Counted from the stretch's first letter, positions 55,132 through 64,000 are shown. The stretch is DNA of 64,000 nt from Rhodopseudomonas palustris (GCF_003031265.1 NZ_CP019966.1:4340001-4404000), one strand, 5' to 3'. Numbers and translations are program-made. The notes: generated by a model not told the origin, from the sequence alone.

Positions 55132-56116
55132 GCAGGTCTACTCCCCTGTTCAGCACCTTATCGAACGGATCGGGGGCGTCCCAAGCCCCGTGAAACGCAT
55201 AGGCCGTCGCACGGCACCCCCCATGCGAACCTTGGCTGGATGCACAACTCGGACAACTATCCTTGACGCGCCCGGATCTGAGTTCCCGGTAGAGCGGATG
55301 CTCCCATGTCTCCATGAAGGAGATCCGCTTGATATTGCCGTAATTGACGTACTCACGCAGATAAGCGCAGCCGATCGAATCTCCGAAGGCATTCACCGCC
55401 GCCATCTGCCAGCAGGAGTTGCCGTCATTCGGATGCCATGACTGCATCACCTTCATGCCGGGCGGCAGGCGGAGCGCATCGAGCGCCGCGTGCATCTCTT
55501 CCAGGGACAGCGCGAACTCCGCCCAGCGATACTTCATCCGGCCGAGGGGATAAGGGCGCAAAACCCCAGCGGTTTTGACCCCAAGCCGGTCGGCAAGATC
55601 AATGTAACCCTGAAGATCGGCAACGTTCTTGCGGCTGAGGATGCACAGAGTCTGCACCTCGATGCCGGCCTGCAGCATGGATCTGATCCCGTCGCAAGCG
55701 CGAGCGTGGCTCCCGGGTACACCCGTGATCTCGTCATGCACCTCCGCTCGGGAGCTGAACAAATCGACCAGCACGATGCCGACACGGATGTCCCTCAGGT
55801 AGCGGGCCGTCTGCGGCGTGATCAGCGTGCCGTTGGTACGCACCTCGGTGAGAAAACGGCCAGAGGCGGATGCCAAAAACGGCAGGAAGTCCGGCCGGTG
55901 AAATGGCTCACCGCCCTCGATGTAGAGATAGATCACGCCGAGTTCGGCAATCTCATCCAGAAAGCGTGACCAGTCTTCGCTGCTCAATTCCGCTCCCGCC
56001 TTGTCAGGCGAGCAATCGGAATAGCAGTGCTGACACGCGAGGTTGCAGGTCTCAGTAAAACAGATCGAGAGCTTTAGTGGCTGCTCGAGGGCGAATGGAT
56101 TCTCGATTTGCGCCAT
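55073..56116 (-). CDS. Radical SAM/SPASM peptide-modifying enzyme candidate
   Basis: A 347-residue enzyme. CNLACQHC gives the radical SAM cluster cysteines (24, 28 and 31); YIEGGEPFHRPD is the GGE motif that binds SAM. The C-terminal third has the auxiliary-cluster cysteines CWQ, GCAYLREY, CPSCASSQGSHGGC, the pattern of SPASM domains. SPASM enzymes with a PqqD partner usually cross-link or trim ribosomal peptides or proteins (PqqE, MftC, AnSME, QhpD). It is the first gene of the operon and is divergent from the large cyclase gene. The substrate is unknown. Confidence 0.88.
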   Translation of the reverse strand: MAQIENPFALEQPLKLSICFTETCNLACQHCYSDCSPDKAGAELSSEDWSRFLDEIAELGVIYLYIEGGEPFHRPDFLPFLASASGRFLTEVRTNGTLITPQTARYLRDIRVGIVLVDLFSSRAEVHDEITGVPGSHARACDGIRSMLQAGIEVQTLCILSRKNVADLQGYIDLADRLGVKTAGVLRPYPLGRMKYRWAEFALSLEEMHAALDALRLPPGMKVMQSWHPNDGNSCWQMAAVNAFGDSIGCAYLREYVNYGNIKRISFMETWEHPLYRELRSGRVKDSCPSCASSQGSHGGCRATAYAFHGAWDAPDPFDKVLNRGVDLRVLPEWLLQPHPKPPTATT

Positions 56117-56238
56117 GGCCTTGAACCATTTCGCTGTGAGATGAACGAATCTAAGCCCCTGTCGTCCAATGTTCGATCGTTAGAGATGGGAGTGAGCTAA
56201 TCATACTATCGTCTAAATAGCAACGGACACTAATCAGT
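56117..56238. promoter_or_regulatory. Divergent promoter region of the radical SAM operon and cyclase gene
   Basis: 122 bases, lower in GC than its surroundings near 56160-56235. It should hold both promoters. I found no clear TGTGA-N6-TCACA Crp site or FixK box in it. Confidence 0.5.
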
Positions 56239-59200
56239 ATGCGTTGCTCTGCCTGCGGCTTCTCGGCCCCGACGGAGGCGAGCTTCTGCCCACGTTGTGG
56301 CGCAAAGCTCAGCCTGCATTGCCAGAGTTGCGGATTTCGGAGCCCGCTCGGGTCGCACTTCTGCGGCGGCTGCGGCGCTTCCCTCGTCGAGGCTTCCGAG
56401 ACGGCCGTCACCGGTGCGTCGGGAGGCTCTGCGCCCGTTCGCGATCAGCGACCCGAGCGGCGCCAGGTCACGATTTTGTTCGTCGATATGATCGGCTCGA
56501 CCGAAATGTCGATCCGTCTCGACGAAGAAGACTTCAAGGACGTGATCTATTGCTACCGCGACATCTGCGCGAGCGCGGTACGTCAGTTCGATGGCTGCAT
56601 CGTCCGCTATATCGGCGACGGCATCCTTATATGTTTCGGTTTTCCCTTCGCCCATGAGGACGATCCGATCCGGGCCACGCGCGCCGGCCTGGCACTTCTC
56701 GACAATCTGCAGCGCCTCAATGCCGAAGAGGAGATGAAGGCGATCCACGTGCGGATGGGCATGCACACCGGAATCGTCATCGCAGGCGACCTCAGATCCT
56801 CGGACAGTTTCGAGGCAATGGGTATCCTCGGCGAAACGCCCAATATTGCCTCGAGGGTGCAGAGCCTCGCCGCTCCTGATCGTTTGGTAATCACCAATCA
56901 GACTGCGCAACTCCTCGGCGAACGTTTTGATCTGATCGATCTCGGATTGCAGCAGGTGCGCGGCGTCGATGAACTGCTTCATCTGTTCGAGGTTTCCGGC
57001 GAGCGGACTGAGGCGGTCCGGGAACGGCCTGCCGCCAGCCACAAGATGATCGGGCGCCAGCAGGAACTGGCGCTGCTACAGGACCGCTTCTTCCGCGCAC
57101 AGGACGGTGAAGGCCAGGTCGTGCAGATCACAGCCGAAGCGGGCGCCGGCAAGACCAGGCTGGTGCGTGAATTCAAGGCCCGGCTCGAGCCGGCAGCGTT
57201 TCTGCCGATGACCTGTTACTGCTCGGCATACAGCCGCTCCAGCGCATTCTATCCGATCATCGAAATGATCCGCCGCGTCGTGAGACCTGACGGCGAGGCG
57301 GATGCAGACGAATTGGCGGCGAATCTGCAGCGCGCCTTCGTCGGCTTGGAGACGATCACCCCAGAGGCCGCGGCGCTGGTTGCCGAGCTACTCGAGTTGC
57401 CGGTTTCCGCCGCGATCAAGGACATCCCGCCGGCCCGGCGGCGCGAACTGCTGCTGGAAGTGCTGACGCAATGGGTCCTGAGACAATCCGAGGATGTTCC
57501 TGTGGTCCTCGTCATCGAGGATCTGCATTGGGCAGACGCGTCCACCACCACCCTGCTCCGGCACATCGTGGAACGGCTCTCGAACTGGCGGGTGATGGCC
57601 ATCTTCACGTTCCGCCCGGAATTGACGGCCGAATGGCTGCTGGGACCGCAGGTGACCCGGCTGGGCCTGCGCCGCCTCTCCAAGAACGAAGCAAGAGCGC
57701 TGACCGCACAGATTGCCGAGACCTCGACCGTCCCGGAAGACATCATTGCGTCGATCGTCGCCAAGACCGGCGGAATTCCGTTGTTCATCGAAGAGCTCAC
57801 CAAAGCGGTTCTCGCCGGTGCTTCTTCCGCCGACCATGATCCGGTGCGACTGACGGCGCTCGTCGATAGCATTCCATCCACGCTCCGTGGCTCGTTGGCG
57901 GCAAGGCTCGACCGCCTTCAGATCGCAAAGCCGCTGGCGCAGGTCGCCGCGACGCTGGGCCGGACGTTCGACAGCGAAGTATTGGCGGCCGTCACCGGAG
58001 AGAGTCAGCCAGCGCTCCGCGCGCAGCTCGACGAACTGTTGCGCCAGGGCTTCATCCATCAGCATGGAACGCAGGTTCAGGCCAAATACTCGTTCAAGCA
58101 CGCCCTGATCCAGGAAGCTGCTTACGACTCGCTGCTCAAGAGCGAGCGACGATCGATGCACCGCAGAATCGCGGAAGTCATCTCCACCCAATTCGCTGAT
58201 GTCGTCGCGGCAACTCCCGAGGTCCTGGCCGAGCATTATGCAGCCGCGGATCTTGCGGAAGCGGCGATCGCGCATTGGGAGGCGGCCGGCAACAAGGCCG
58301 CCGAGCGTTCGGCCAATGTCGAGGCTGCCAGCCACTTTGCCAGTGCTCTTGCGATCCTTCGCCGATTACCCGACACGGCCGAGCGGGCACGGCGAGAACT
58401 ATCGCTCGAGTTGGAGCGCGGCTCGCAACTTCTCGCCATCAAGGGGAATGCCGCCCCGCAGGTGGAGGAAGTCTTCACCCGTGCCTATCAGCTCAGCTGG
58501 AGACTGGGCGAGCACCGGCTGCTGTTCAGGGCCCTTTATGGGCTCATGATGTTCTTCATCGTGCGAGGTCAGCTCGAAAAGGCGCATCAATGCGGCGTGC
58601 GCTTGATCGAACAGGCAGACCGCGCCGGCGACGACGGCCTTCAGCTGCAGGCCAAGCGGCCGCTTGGCCTGACCCAGTTCTATCTCGGCCAATTCGGTAG
58701 CGCGAAGGAGACTTTGAAGCAGGCGTTGCAGCTGTACGATCCCGATCGGCATCATCACCATCGGTTCGAATATGGCTCCGATCCGGCGGTTCTCGCGCAA
58801 TGCAATCTCGCGTGGACCGAGTGGTTCGTCGGTTTGCCGGATACGGCCGTCGCGGACAGCGCCGAGGCGATGGCGCGGGCGATCCAGCTCAATCATCCCC
58901 ACAGCCTCGGCTTCGCGCTCAGCTTCGAGGCCTCGATCCGCCAGAGCCGTGGTGAGCCGAACGAAGCGCTCCAGGCCGCCGAGCAGGCGATTCAGATCGG
59001 CCAGAGCTATCGCTTCCCCTACTGGAGCGCTTGGGGGCGGATCTTGCGCGGCTGGGCCATCGGCAGGCTGGACGGCCCGGCAGCGGGCGTAGCCGAAATC
59101 AAAGCCGGGCTGGACGATTATCGCGCCACGGGCGCCGAGCTGATCCGGCCCTACGGCCTGATGCTGCTCGCCGAGACGCTTGGTGCCGGAGGCGCGGTCG

Positions 59201-59556
59201 AGGATGCTTTGGCGTTACTGACCGAAGCGATCGACATCACGGAGGCCAACCGGACGCTGTTTTGCGGGCCGGAGCTATACCGGCTTCGCGGATCGCTGTT
59301 GCTGGCGGCGGACCCGCAGGATGATGCGGGCGGCCACGACCTCGAGAAAGCGGCCAATCTGGCGCACGCGCTCGGCTCGCCGATGCTGGAATTGCGGGCC
59401 CTCGTCAGTCTCGTCTCGGCTTCACCACATCGGGACAGCTCGGCTCCGCTCCAGCGTCTCGAGCGGCTGCGCGCCGCCATGACCGAAGGCTTCGCCACCG
59501 CCGACCTCACCGAGGCCGCGCGCGTTATCGAGCTGGCGGCCACGCATCGCCGCTAG
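56239..59556 (+). CDS. Zinc-ribbon, class III nucleotide cyclase, AAA ATPase and TPR-like protein
   Basis: A 1105-residue cytoplasmic protein in four parts. Residues 1-45 have two zinc ribbons (Cys 3/6/17/20 and 28/31/42/45). Residues about 75-250 form a class III cyclase catalytic domain with metal-binding Asp83 (FVDMIGST) and Asp127 (YIGDGILICFG). Residues about 270-560 are an AAA ATPase with Walker A AEAGAGKT (299-306) and VIEDLHWADA as Walker B. The remaining 500 residues are helical, TPR-like. Such AAA/TPR cyclases are common in Bradyrhizobium and mycobacteria and resemble MalT/LuxR-type signal ATPases with a cyclase in place of a DNA-binding domain. Whether cAMP or cGMP is made is not certain. 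Confidence 0.88.
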   Translation: MRCSACGFSAPTEASFCPRCGAKLSLHCQSCGFRSPLGSHFCGGCGASLVEASETAVTGASGGSAPVRDQRPERRQVTILFVDMIGSTEMSIRLDEEDFKDVIYCYRDICASAVRQFDGCIVRYIGDGILICFGFPFAHEDDPIRATRAGLALLDNLQRLNAEEEMKAIHVRMGMHTGIVIAGDLRSSDSFEAMGILGETPNIASRVQSLAAPDRLVITNQTAQLLGERFDLIDLGLQQVRGVDELLHLFEVSGERTEAVRERPAASHKMIGRQQELALLQDRFFRAQDGEGQVVQITAEAGAGKTRLVREFKARLEPAAFLPMTCYCSAYSRSSAFYPIIEMIRRVVRPDGEADADELAANLQRAFVGLETITPEAAALVAELLELPVSAAIKDIPPARRRELLLEVLTQWVLRQSEDVPVVLVIEDLHWADASTTTLLRHIVERLSNWRVMAIFTFRPELTAEWLLGPQVTRLGLRRLSKNEARALTAQIAETSTVPEDIIASIVAKTGGIPLFIEELTKAVLAGASSADHDPVRLTALVDSIPSTLRGSLAARLDRLQIAKPLAQVAATLGRTFDSEVLAAVTGESQPALRAQLDELLRQGFIHQHGTQVQAKYSFKHALIQEAAYDSLLKSERRSMHRRIAEVISTQFADVVAATPEVLAEHYAAADLAEAAIAHWEAAGNKAAERSANVEAASHFASALAILRRLPDTAERARRELSLELERGSQLLAIKGNAAPQVEEVFTRAYQLSWRLGEHRLLFRALYGLMMFFIVRGQLEKAHQCGVRLIEQADRAGDDGLQLQAKRPLGLTQFYLGQFGSAKETLKQALQLYDPDRHHHHRFEYGSDPAVLAQCNLAWTEWFVGLPDTAVADSAEAMARAIQLNHPHSLGFALSFEASIRQSRGEPNEALQAAEQAIQIGQSYRFPYWSAWGRILRGWAIGRLDGPAAGVAEIKAGLDDYRATGAELIRPYGLMLLAETLGAGGAVEDALALLTEAIDITEANRTLFCGPELYRLRGSLLLAADPQDDAGGHDLEKAANLAHALGSPMLELRALVSLVSASPHRDSSAPLQRLERLRAAMTEGFATADLTEAARVIELAATHRR

Positions 59557-59772
59557 GCGATCCTGGGGCGCCGCAGCCATTACAGGGGGCTTTCGGGCCG
59601 TTCATCGGACCTGGGTGAGGAACCAATGGCGCCGGGACCAGGATTAGCCTAAAAGAGCGCAACCTCCCATCATCGGCGGCTTGTTGCGACGTGCATCGTC
59701 CAAGGCCCGCCGGTCGACCGATCCGGTCCCGGGATTTCCCATTCGGCGTGATCGCCCAGAAGGTTGTCGTTC

Positions 59773-61878
59773 GTGACATTTCCGACCAGTCCCCCGCCGC
59801 TCGCGCGAGCTTTGGCGGAGCGTAATTATCTCCAGGCGACGCCGGTGCAGAGCGCGGTGCTGGCGCCCGACACGGTCGGCCGCGACCTGTTGGTGTCGGC
59901 GCAGACCGGCTCCGGCAAGACCGTCGCCTACGGGCTGGCGATCGCGCGCGACGTGCTCGGCGATGCCGAGCAGTTCGAGCCCGGCGCCGCGCCGCTGGCG
60001 CTGATCGTGGCGCCGACCCGCGAACTGGCGCTGCAGGTGCACCGCGAGCTGAGCTGGCTGTATCGCCACGCCGGCGCCCGCATCGTCTCCTGCGTCGGCG
60101 GCATGGATCCGCGGCGCGAGCAGCGCGAGCTGGCGGACGGCGCCCACATCGTGGTCGGCACGCCGGGGCGGCTGTGCGACCATCTGCGCCGCAACCGGCT
60201 CGATGTCTCGCAGCTCAAGGCCGTGGTGCTCGACGAGGCCGACGAGATGCTCGATCTCGGCTTTCGCGAGGACATGGAGTTCATCCTCGAAACCACGCCC
60301 GAGACTCGCCGCACCCTTTTGTTCTCGGCGACGCTGCCGCGCGGCATCATCGCGCTGGCCAAGACCTATCAGCACGACGCGATGCGGATCGAGGTCGAAG
60401 GCGCCGAGGGCGGCCACGCCGACATCGAGTATCGCGCCATCCGCATTGCGCCGAGCGATGTCGAGCACGCCGTGGTCAACGTGCTGCGCTACGTCGAATC
60501 CCCGACCGCGATCGTGTTCTGCAACACCCGCAGCGCGGTGACGCATCTGCAGACCGCGCTGCTGGAGCGCGGCTTCGCCGTGGTGGCGCTGTCCGGCGAA
60601 CTCACCCAGAACGAACGCACCGGTGCGCTCAACGCGCTGCGCGACGGCCGCGCCCGGGTCTGCGTCGCCACCGACGTCGCAGCGCGCGGCATCGATCTGC
60701 CGAACCTCGGCCTGGTCATTCACGCCGAGCTGCCGAACGACGCCGAGGTGATGCAGCACCGCTCCGGCCGCACCGGGCGGGCCGGCAACAAGGGCATCAG
60801 CGTCCTGTTAGTTCCGCCGGCGCGGCAGCGGCGCGCCGAACTGCTGCTGCAGCTCGCCGGCATCGAGGCGAACTGGGGCACCGCGCCGCAGGCCGACGAG
60901 ATCCGCAGCCTCGATCAGCAGCGCATGCTGCAGGACCCGCTGTTCACCGAGGAGCCGACCGCCGAGGATCAGGCGCTGGCTCAGGCGCTGCTCGCCGAGC
61001 GCTCGCCCGAACAGATCGCGGTGGCGCTGGCCAGGGTGGTGCGCGCCCGGATGCCGGCGCCGGAGGACATTCTCGATCCCGGCGAACGGCCGACCCGCGG
61101 CCGCGACGAGCGCGGCGGCAAGGCCGCGCGCGAGCCGCGCGATCACGAGGTGCGCGACAAGGCGCCGCGGACGCGCTCGGCCAAGGCCGGCGAGAAGCAC
61201 GCGATGGCGGGCGGCGTGTGGTTTCGCGCCGCGATCGGCAAGCGCAAGAATGCCGAGGCGCGCTGGCTGCTGCCGATGATCTGCCGCCGCGGCGGCATCA
61301 CCCGGCAGGACATCGGTGCGATCCGGATCCTCGACACCACCACCGAGTTCGAGATTTCACCGGCCGCCGCGGACGCCTTCGCGGCGCAGATCAAGCGGCC
61401 CGATCACGACGACAACATCCGCATCGAACCGCTGATCGGCGCCAAGCCGATCCCGCCGCGCGAGGACAAGCGTCCGCCGCGGCCGGATGCGGACCGCAAG
61501 CCGGATCGCGACGCGCGCCGTGCCAAGCGCCCCGACTCGTGGTCGCCGCTGTCCGGCGAACCGCTGCCCGATCCGCGCGAGCAGGACGCGCCGCGTCCGG
61601 GCAAGCGCGCGCCGCACGACGACGCTCCGCGCGGCGGCAAGCCGGCGCGGTTCAAGGACAAGAGCTTCAAGGATAAGGGCTTCAACGACAAGGGCTTCAA
61701 GCCGCGCGGCGAGGAGCCGTTCGAGGGCGATTTCAAAGCCAAGCCGTTCAAGAAAGACGGCTTCAAGGCGGGCAAGGCGAAGGGCGACAAGCCCGCCTAT
61801 GTCAGCAAGGCCCGCCGCGCCGATCCGTCGGCCAAGAACCCGCCGTTCAAGAAGAAGGCGAAGAAGAAGTTTCGCTGA
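59773..61878 (+). CDS. DEAD-box RNA helicase with C-terminal RNA-binding domain and KDK-rich tail
   Basis: A 701-residue helicase starting at GTG 59773 with AGAAGG nine bases upstream; TTG 59764 opens the frame. The helicase core has AQTGSGKT, PTRELALQ, LDEADEM, SATLPRG and HRSGRTGRAG. Residues from about 465 contain a DbpA-like RNA-binding domain (WFRAAIGKRKNAEARWLLPM). The tail is basic, with FKDKGFNDKGFK repeats. DbpA-type proteins act on 23S rRNA during ribosome assembly. The tail is much longer than in E. coli DbpA. Confidence 0.9.
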   Translation: MTFPTSPPPLARALAERNYLQATPVQSAVLAPDTVGRDLLVSAQTGSGKTVAYGLAIARDVLGDAEQFEPGAAPLALIVAPTRELALQVHRELSWLYRHAGARIVSCVGGMDPRREQRELADGAHIVVGTPGRLCDHLRRNRLDVSQLKAVVLDEADEMLDLGFREDMEFILETTPETRRTLLFSATLPRGIIALAKTYQHDAMRIEVEGAEGGHADIEYRAIRIAPSDVEHAVVNVLRYVESPTAIVFCNTRSAVTHLQTALLERGFAVVALSGELTQNERTGALNALRDGRARVCVATDVAARGIDLPNLGLVIHAELPNDAEVMQHRSGRTGRAGNKGISVLLVPPARQRRAELLLQLAGIEANWGTAPQADEIRSLDQQRMLQDPLFTEEPTAEDQALAQALLAERSPEQIAVALARVVRARMPAPEDILDPGERPTRGRDERGGKAAREPRDHEVRDKAPRTRSAKAGEKHAMAGGVWFRAAIGKRKNAEARWLLPMICRRGGITRQDIGAIRILDTTTEFEISPAAADAFAAQIKRPDHDDNIRIEPLIGAKPIPPREDKRPPRPDADRKPDRDARRAKRPDSWSPLSGEPLPDPREQDAPRPGKRAPHDDAPRGGKPARFKDKSFKDKGFNDKGFKPRGEEPFEGDFKAKPFKKDGFKAGKAKGDKPAYVSKARRADPSAKNPPFKKKAKKKFR

Positions 61879-61929
61879 GGCGCCTGCGGAGCGTGACGCC
61901 GGCCTCGCGCCGCATCTCACAAATAATAA

Positions 61930-61952
61930 GGCCGGGGACAATGCCCCCGGCC
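61930..61952. terminator. Terminator between helicase and acyl-CoA dehydrogenase genes
   Basis: An 8-bp GC stem (61930-61937 and 61945-61952) with a seven-base loop. On the minus strand it is followed by TTATTATTTG, so it mainly serves the acyl-CoA dehydrogenase gene; the plus strand lacks a T run. Confidence 0.65.
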
Positions 61953-61980
61953 CTGATGTCGTCACACTGACAGCGGTCGC

Positions 61981-63252
61981 TTACAGCGTCAGCTCGTGGC
62001 GGCCGACCACCATCCAGTGCACTTCGTCCGGACCGTCGGCGAAGCGGAGGTGGCGAACGTCGGTGTACATCTCGGCGAGCGGGGTCCACTGCGAGATGCC
62101 GGTGGCGCCGTGCATCTGGATCGCCTGGTCGATGATCTTGCAGGCGCGCTCCGGCACCATCGCCTTGACCATGCTGACCCAGACGCGCGCTTCCTTGTTG
62201 CCGAGCACGTCCATCGCCTTGGCAGCCTTCAGCACCATCAGCCGCATCGCCTCGATCTCGCAGCGCGCCTGCGCGATGATCTGCAGATTGCCGCCGAGAT
62301 GCGCCAGCTTCTTGCCGAACGCCTCGCGGGTCAAGCCGCGCGCCACCATCAGGTCGAGCGCCTTCTCGGCCTTGCCGATGGTGCGCATGCAGTGATGGAT
62401 GCGGCCGGGGCCGAGCCGAAGCTGCGAGATCTCGAAGCCGCGGCCTTCGCCGAGCAGGATGTTCTCCTTCGGCACCCGGACATTGTTGAAGCGCATGTGC
62501 ATATGGCCGCGCGGCGCGTGGTCGTGGCCGAACACGTGCATCGGGCCGAGCACTTCGACGCCGGGGGTGTCGACGGGCACCAGGATCTGCGACTGCTGCT
62601 TGCTCGGCGCGGCGGTCGGATCGGTCTTGACCATCACGATCATGATCTTGCAGCGCGGATCGCCGAGACCGGAGATGTAGTACTTCTCGCCGTTGATCAC
62701 CCACTCGTTGCCGTCGAGCACGGCCGAGGTCGAGACGTTCTTGGCGTCGGACGAAGCGACGTTCGGCTCGGTCATTACATAGGCCGAACGGATCTCGCCG
62801 TTGAGCAGCGGCTTGAGCCACTTCTCTTTCTGCTCAGGGGTGCCGACGCGCTCCAGCACTTCCATGTTGCCGGTGTCGGGCGCCGAGCAGTTCATCACTT
62901 CGGAGGCGAGCGGCGCCTTGCCGAGTTCGGCGGCGATGTAGGCGTAGTCGAGATTGTTGAGGCCTTCGCCGGTCTCGGCGTCGGGCAGGAAGAAGTTCCA
63001 CAGCCCCTGCTCCTTGGCCTTCGCCTTGGCTTTCGCCAGCAGATCGAGCTGCTCCTGGCTGAACGACCAGCGGTTCGGATTCTTCGCTTCGGCGATCTCG
63101 AACTCGTGCTGCATCGGCTCGACGACGTCGGCGATGAACTTCTTCACATGGTCATAGAGCGGCCGGACGGATTCGCTCATCCGCAGATCGTTGAGCGTGT
63201 CTTCGGGCGCGAGCGTGTAAGGGGTCTGGCGGGGGACGTAGGCCGTCTGCAT
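61981..63252 (-). CDS. Acyl-CoA dehydrogenase
   Basis: A 423-residue flavoenzyme from MQTAYVPRQTPYT; GAGGAG lies nine bases upstream. AYVMTEPNVASSDA binds FAD and substrate, and the final third contains QIMHGATGISQWTPL-like sequence near QMHGATG, close to the catalytic region of long-chain members. The group (ACAD10/11-like and related bacterial enzymes) oxidises acyl-CoA in the beta-oxidation pathway. No ETF or other fad genes are adjacent. The longer frame to 63330 starts inside the promoter region. Confidence 0.9.
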   Translation of the reverse strand: MQTAYVPRQTPYTLAPEDTLNDLRMSESVRPLYDHVKKFIADVVEPMQHEFEIAEAKNPNRWSFSQEQLDLLAKAKAKAKEQGLWNFFLPDAETGEGLNNLDYAYIAAELGKAPLASEVMNCSAPDTGNMEVLERVGTPEQKEKWLKPLLNGEIRSAYVMTEPNVASSDAKNVSTSAVLDGNEWVINGEKYYISGLGDPRCKIMIVMVKTDPTAAPSKQQSQILVPVDTPGVEVLGPMHVFGHDHAPRGHMHMRFNNVRVPKENILLGEGRGFEISQLRLGPGRIHHCMRTIGKAEKALDLMVARGLTREAFGKKLAHLGGNLQIIAQARCEIEAMRLMVLKAAKAMDVLGNKEARVWVSMVKAMVPERACKIIDQAIQMHGATGISQWTPLAEMYTDVRHLRFADGPDEVHWMVVGRHELTL

Positions 63253-63634
63253 GCGGGCGTGCTCCTCGTGCTTTTCTTGGTTGCGTTTCTTGGCGTCGTT
63301 GGCAGCCACTCCGCGTGGACGGCCGCGCAACGGTTATAGACACGAACCCGCCGGGTTGTCTTGATCGAACTGCGTTTAAAACAGCGTGCGAACCTAATCC
63401 CGCAATGCGAAAAATCATCTCGGCCGTACGCGCGCAATAGGCGACGGGGCAATCATAACGGTCCGCCGAACTCCACGTCGAACGGTTCCCCGCGTAGCAG
63501 CGCGCACTCGCCCCGTGATCGTTCGGCGGGTCGTCGCGCTTGATTGCTGTGGTCCGAATGAGTGCTACCATCGCCCCGATCCCAGCGCGTCAGCTACGCG
63601 GCTGCGGCGCTCATCACCGAACGGAGACCGAGGC
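63253..63634. other. Divergent intergenic region upstream of acyl-CoA dehydrogenase
   Basis: About 380 bases without a convincing gene. It should carry both promoters. The only dyad I noted is at 63338-63361. A palindrome-poor, moderately AT-rich stretch follows at 63365-63420. Confidence 0.5.
63338..63361. promoter_or_regulatory. Imperfect dyad, possible operator
   Basis: AGACA, two unpaired bases, AACCC, then GCC, GGGTT and GTCT. The arms pair with a two-base bulge. It lies about 86 bases upstream of the acyl-CoA dehydrogenase start, where a TetR-like fatty acid regulator could bind. Support is weak. Confidence 0.25.
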
Positions 63635-64000
63635 ATGGCGGAAGTGATCAGGGCGACAATCGTGTTCGTGCTGTCGAATTTTTCGCTGAGCTTCCTCGTC
63701 ATCGGCCTGCTGTTCGCGCTGGTCGCGATCGCGCGGGCGCCGAAGCCGCTGCGATTCCCGGACGTGATCGACCGGCTGCTGGCCTGGCACCTGTTCTGGT
63801 CGATCGGCGTCTGTTACTTCTACAACTTCGTGATGCACGGCTTCTTCGGCAAGATGTCGGCGGCGTTCATCGGCTGGGCCGACAGCCCGTTCCAGTTCGA
63901 AGTCGCCACCGCGAGTCTCGGGTTCTCCGCCGTCGGCTTTCTCGCCGCCTTCCGCAGCTTCGACCTCCGCCTCGCTGCGATCGTCGGCCCCGGCCTGTTC
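63635..64000 (+). CDS. Polytopic membrane protein (partial)
   Basis: Starts at ATG 63635 (MAEVIRATIVFVLSNF) and stays open to the end of the window, giving 122 residues. Three or more hydrophobic segments are visible. It looks like the DUF6790-type of small bacterial membrane proteins. The C-terminus lies outside the window and function is unknown. Confidence 0.72.
   Translation, partial: MAEVIRATIVFVLSNFSLSFLVIGLLFALVAIARAPKPLRFPDVIDRLLAWHLFWSIGVCYFYNFVMHGFFGKMSAAFIGWADSPFQFEVATASLGFSAVGFLAAFRSFDLRLAAIVGPGLF

Noticed and set aside
56117..56238. Crp-type operator in the radical SAM/cyclase promoter region
   Set aside because: A TGTGA occurs near 56131 but no matching TCACA half lies at the right spacing.

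Overview
The window is high-GC alphaproteobacterial DNA. Gene content and protein sequences fit the Bradyrhizobium/Rhodopseudomonas group, most likely Rhodopseudomonas palustris or a close relative. This rests on my recognition of the families (a cytochrome c556, a vertebrate/putida-type 2Fe-2S ferredoxin near a thioredoxin-reductase-like ferredoxin-NADP reductase, a Growth Pole Ring-like giant protein, a PmtA-type methyltransferase), not on a database search. Genes are dense on both strands. I saw no tRNA, rRNA, insertion sequence, prophage or CRISPR array.

Layout. 1-1.2 kb: end of a GDP-mannose 4,6-dehydratase gene and a GDP-6-deoxymannose reductase gene (GDP-rhamnose supply). 1.2-5.3 kb: ClC antiporter, ferredoxin-NADP reductase, thioesterase, 2Fe-2S ferredoxin, Hpt phosphotransfer protein. 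5.7-11.8 kb: one 2025-residue membrane-anchored repeat protein resembling the Growth Pole Ring (GPR/RgsE) proteins of polar-growing Rhizobiales, with a perfect CtrA-type site upstream. 11.9-30.9 kb: housekeeping and transport genes: NYN/OST-HTH protein, ABC exporter, an MlaE-MlaF-MlaD lipid transport operon, dipeptide epimerase, MFS carrier, threonine dehydratase-like enzyme, a glycosyltransferase/metallophosphoesterase pair, a PmtA-like methyltransferase, thiD, two cytochromes c, an orphan form II CoxL-type molybdoenzyme subunit, and a small RGY-rich secreted protein.

31-50 kb is a cell-envelope region: NodU-type carbamoyltransferase, MurJ, an aminotransferase/oxidoreductase pair (possibly 2,3-diaminoglucose synthesis for lipid A), an epimerase remnant, a flippase-like protein, a WecA/MraY-family transferase, a WbpM-like dehydratase, and a complete ADP-heptose pathway (gmhA, hldE, gmhB, hldD) with two heptosyltransferases (waaC, waaF), galE and an MsbA-like ABC exporter. 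50.6-54.2 kb: FAH-family hydrolase, a 42-residue peptide gene behind a CtrA-like site, a PAS-GGDEF cyclase, a membrane protein and a Crp-family regulator.

54.3-59.6 kb is the most unusual part. A tight three-gene operon encodes a radical SAM/SPASM protein, a PqqD-like peptide-recognition protein and an unfamiliar 178-residue protein. It is transcribed away from a 1105-residue protein that joins two zinc ribbons, a class III nucleotide cyclase domain, an AAA ATPase and a TPR-like region; the Crp-family regulator lies just downstream of the operon. I propose this as a candidate peptide- or protein-modification module with its own cyclic-nucleotide signalling. The window closes with a DEAD-box helicase, an acyl-CoA dehydrogenase and the start of a membrane protein.
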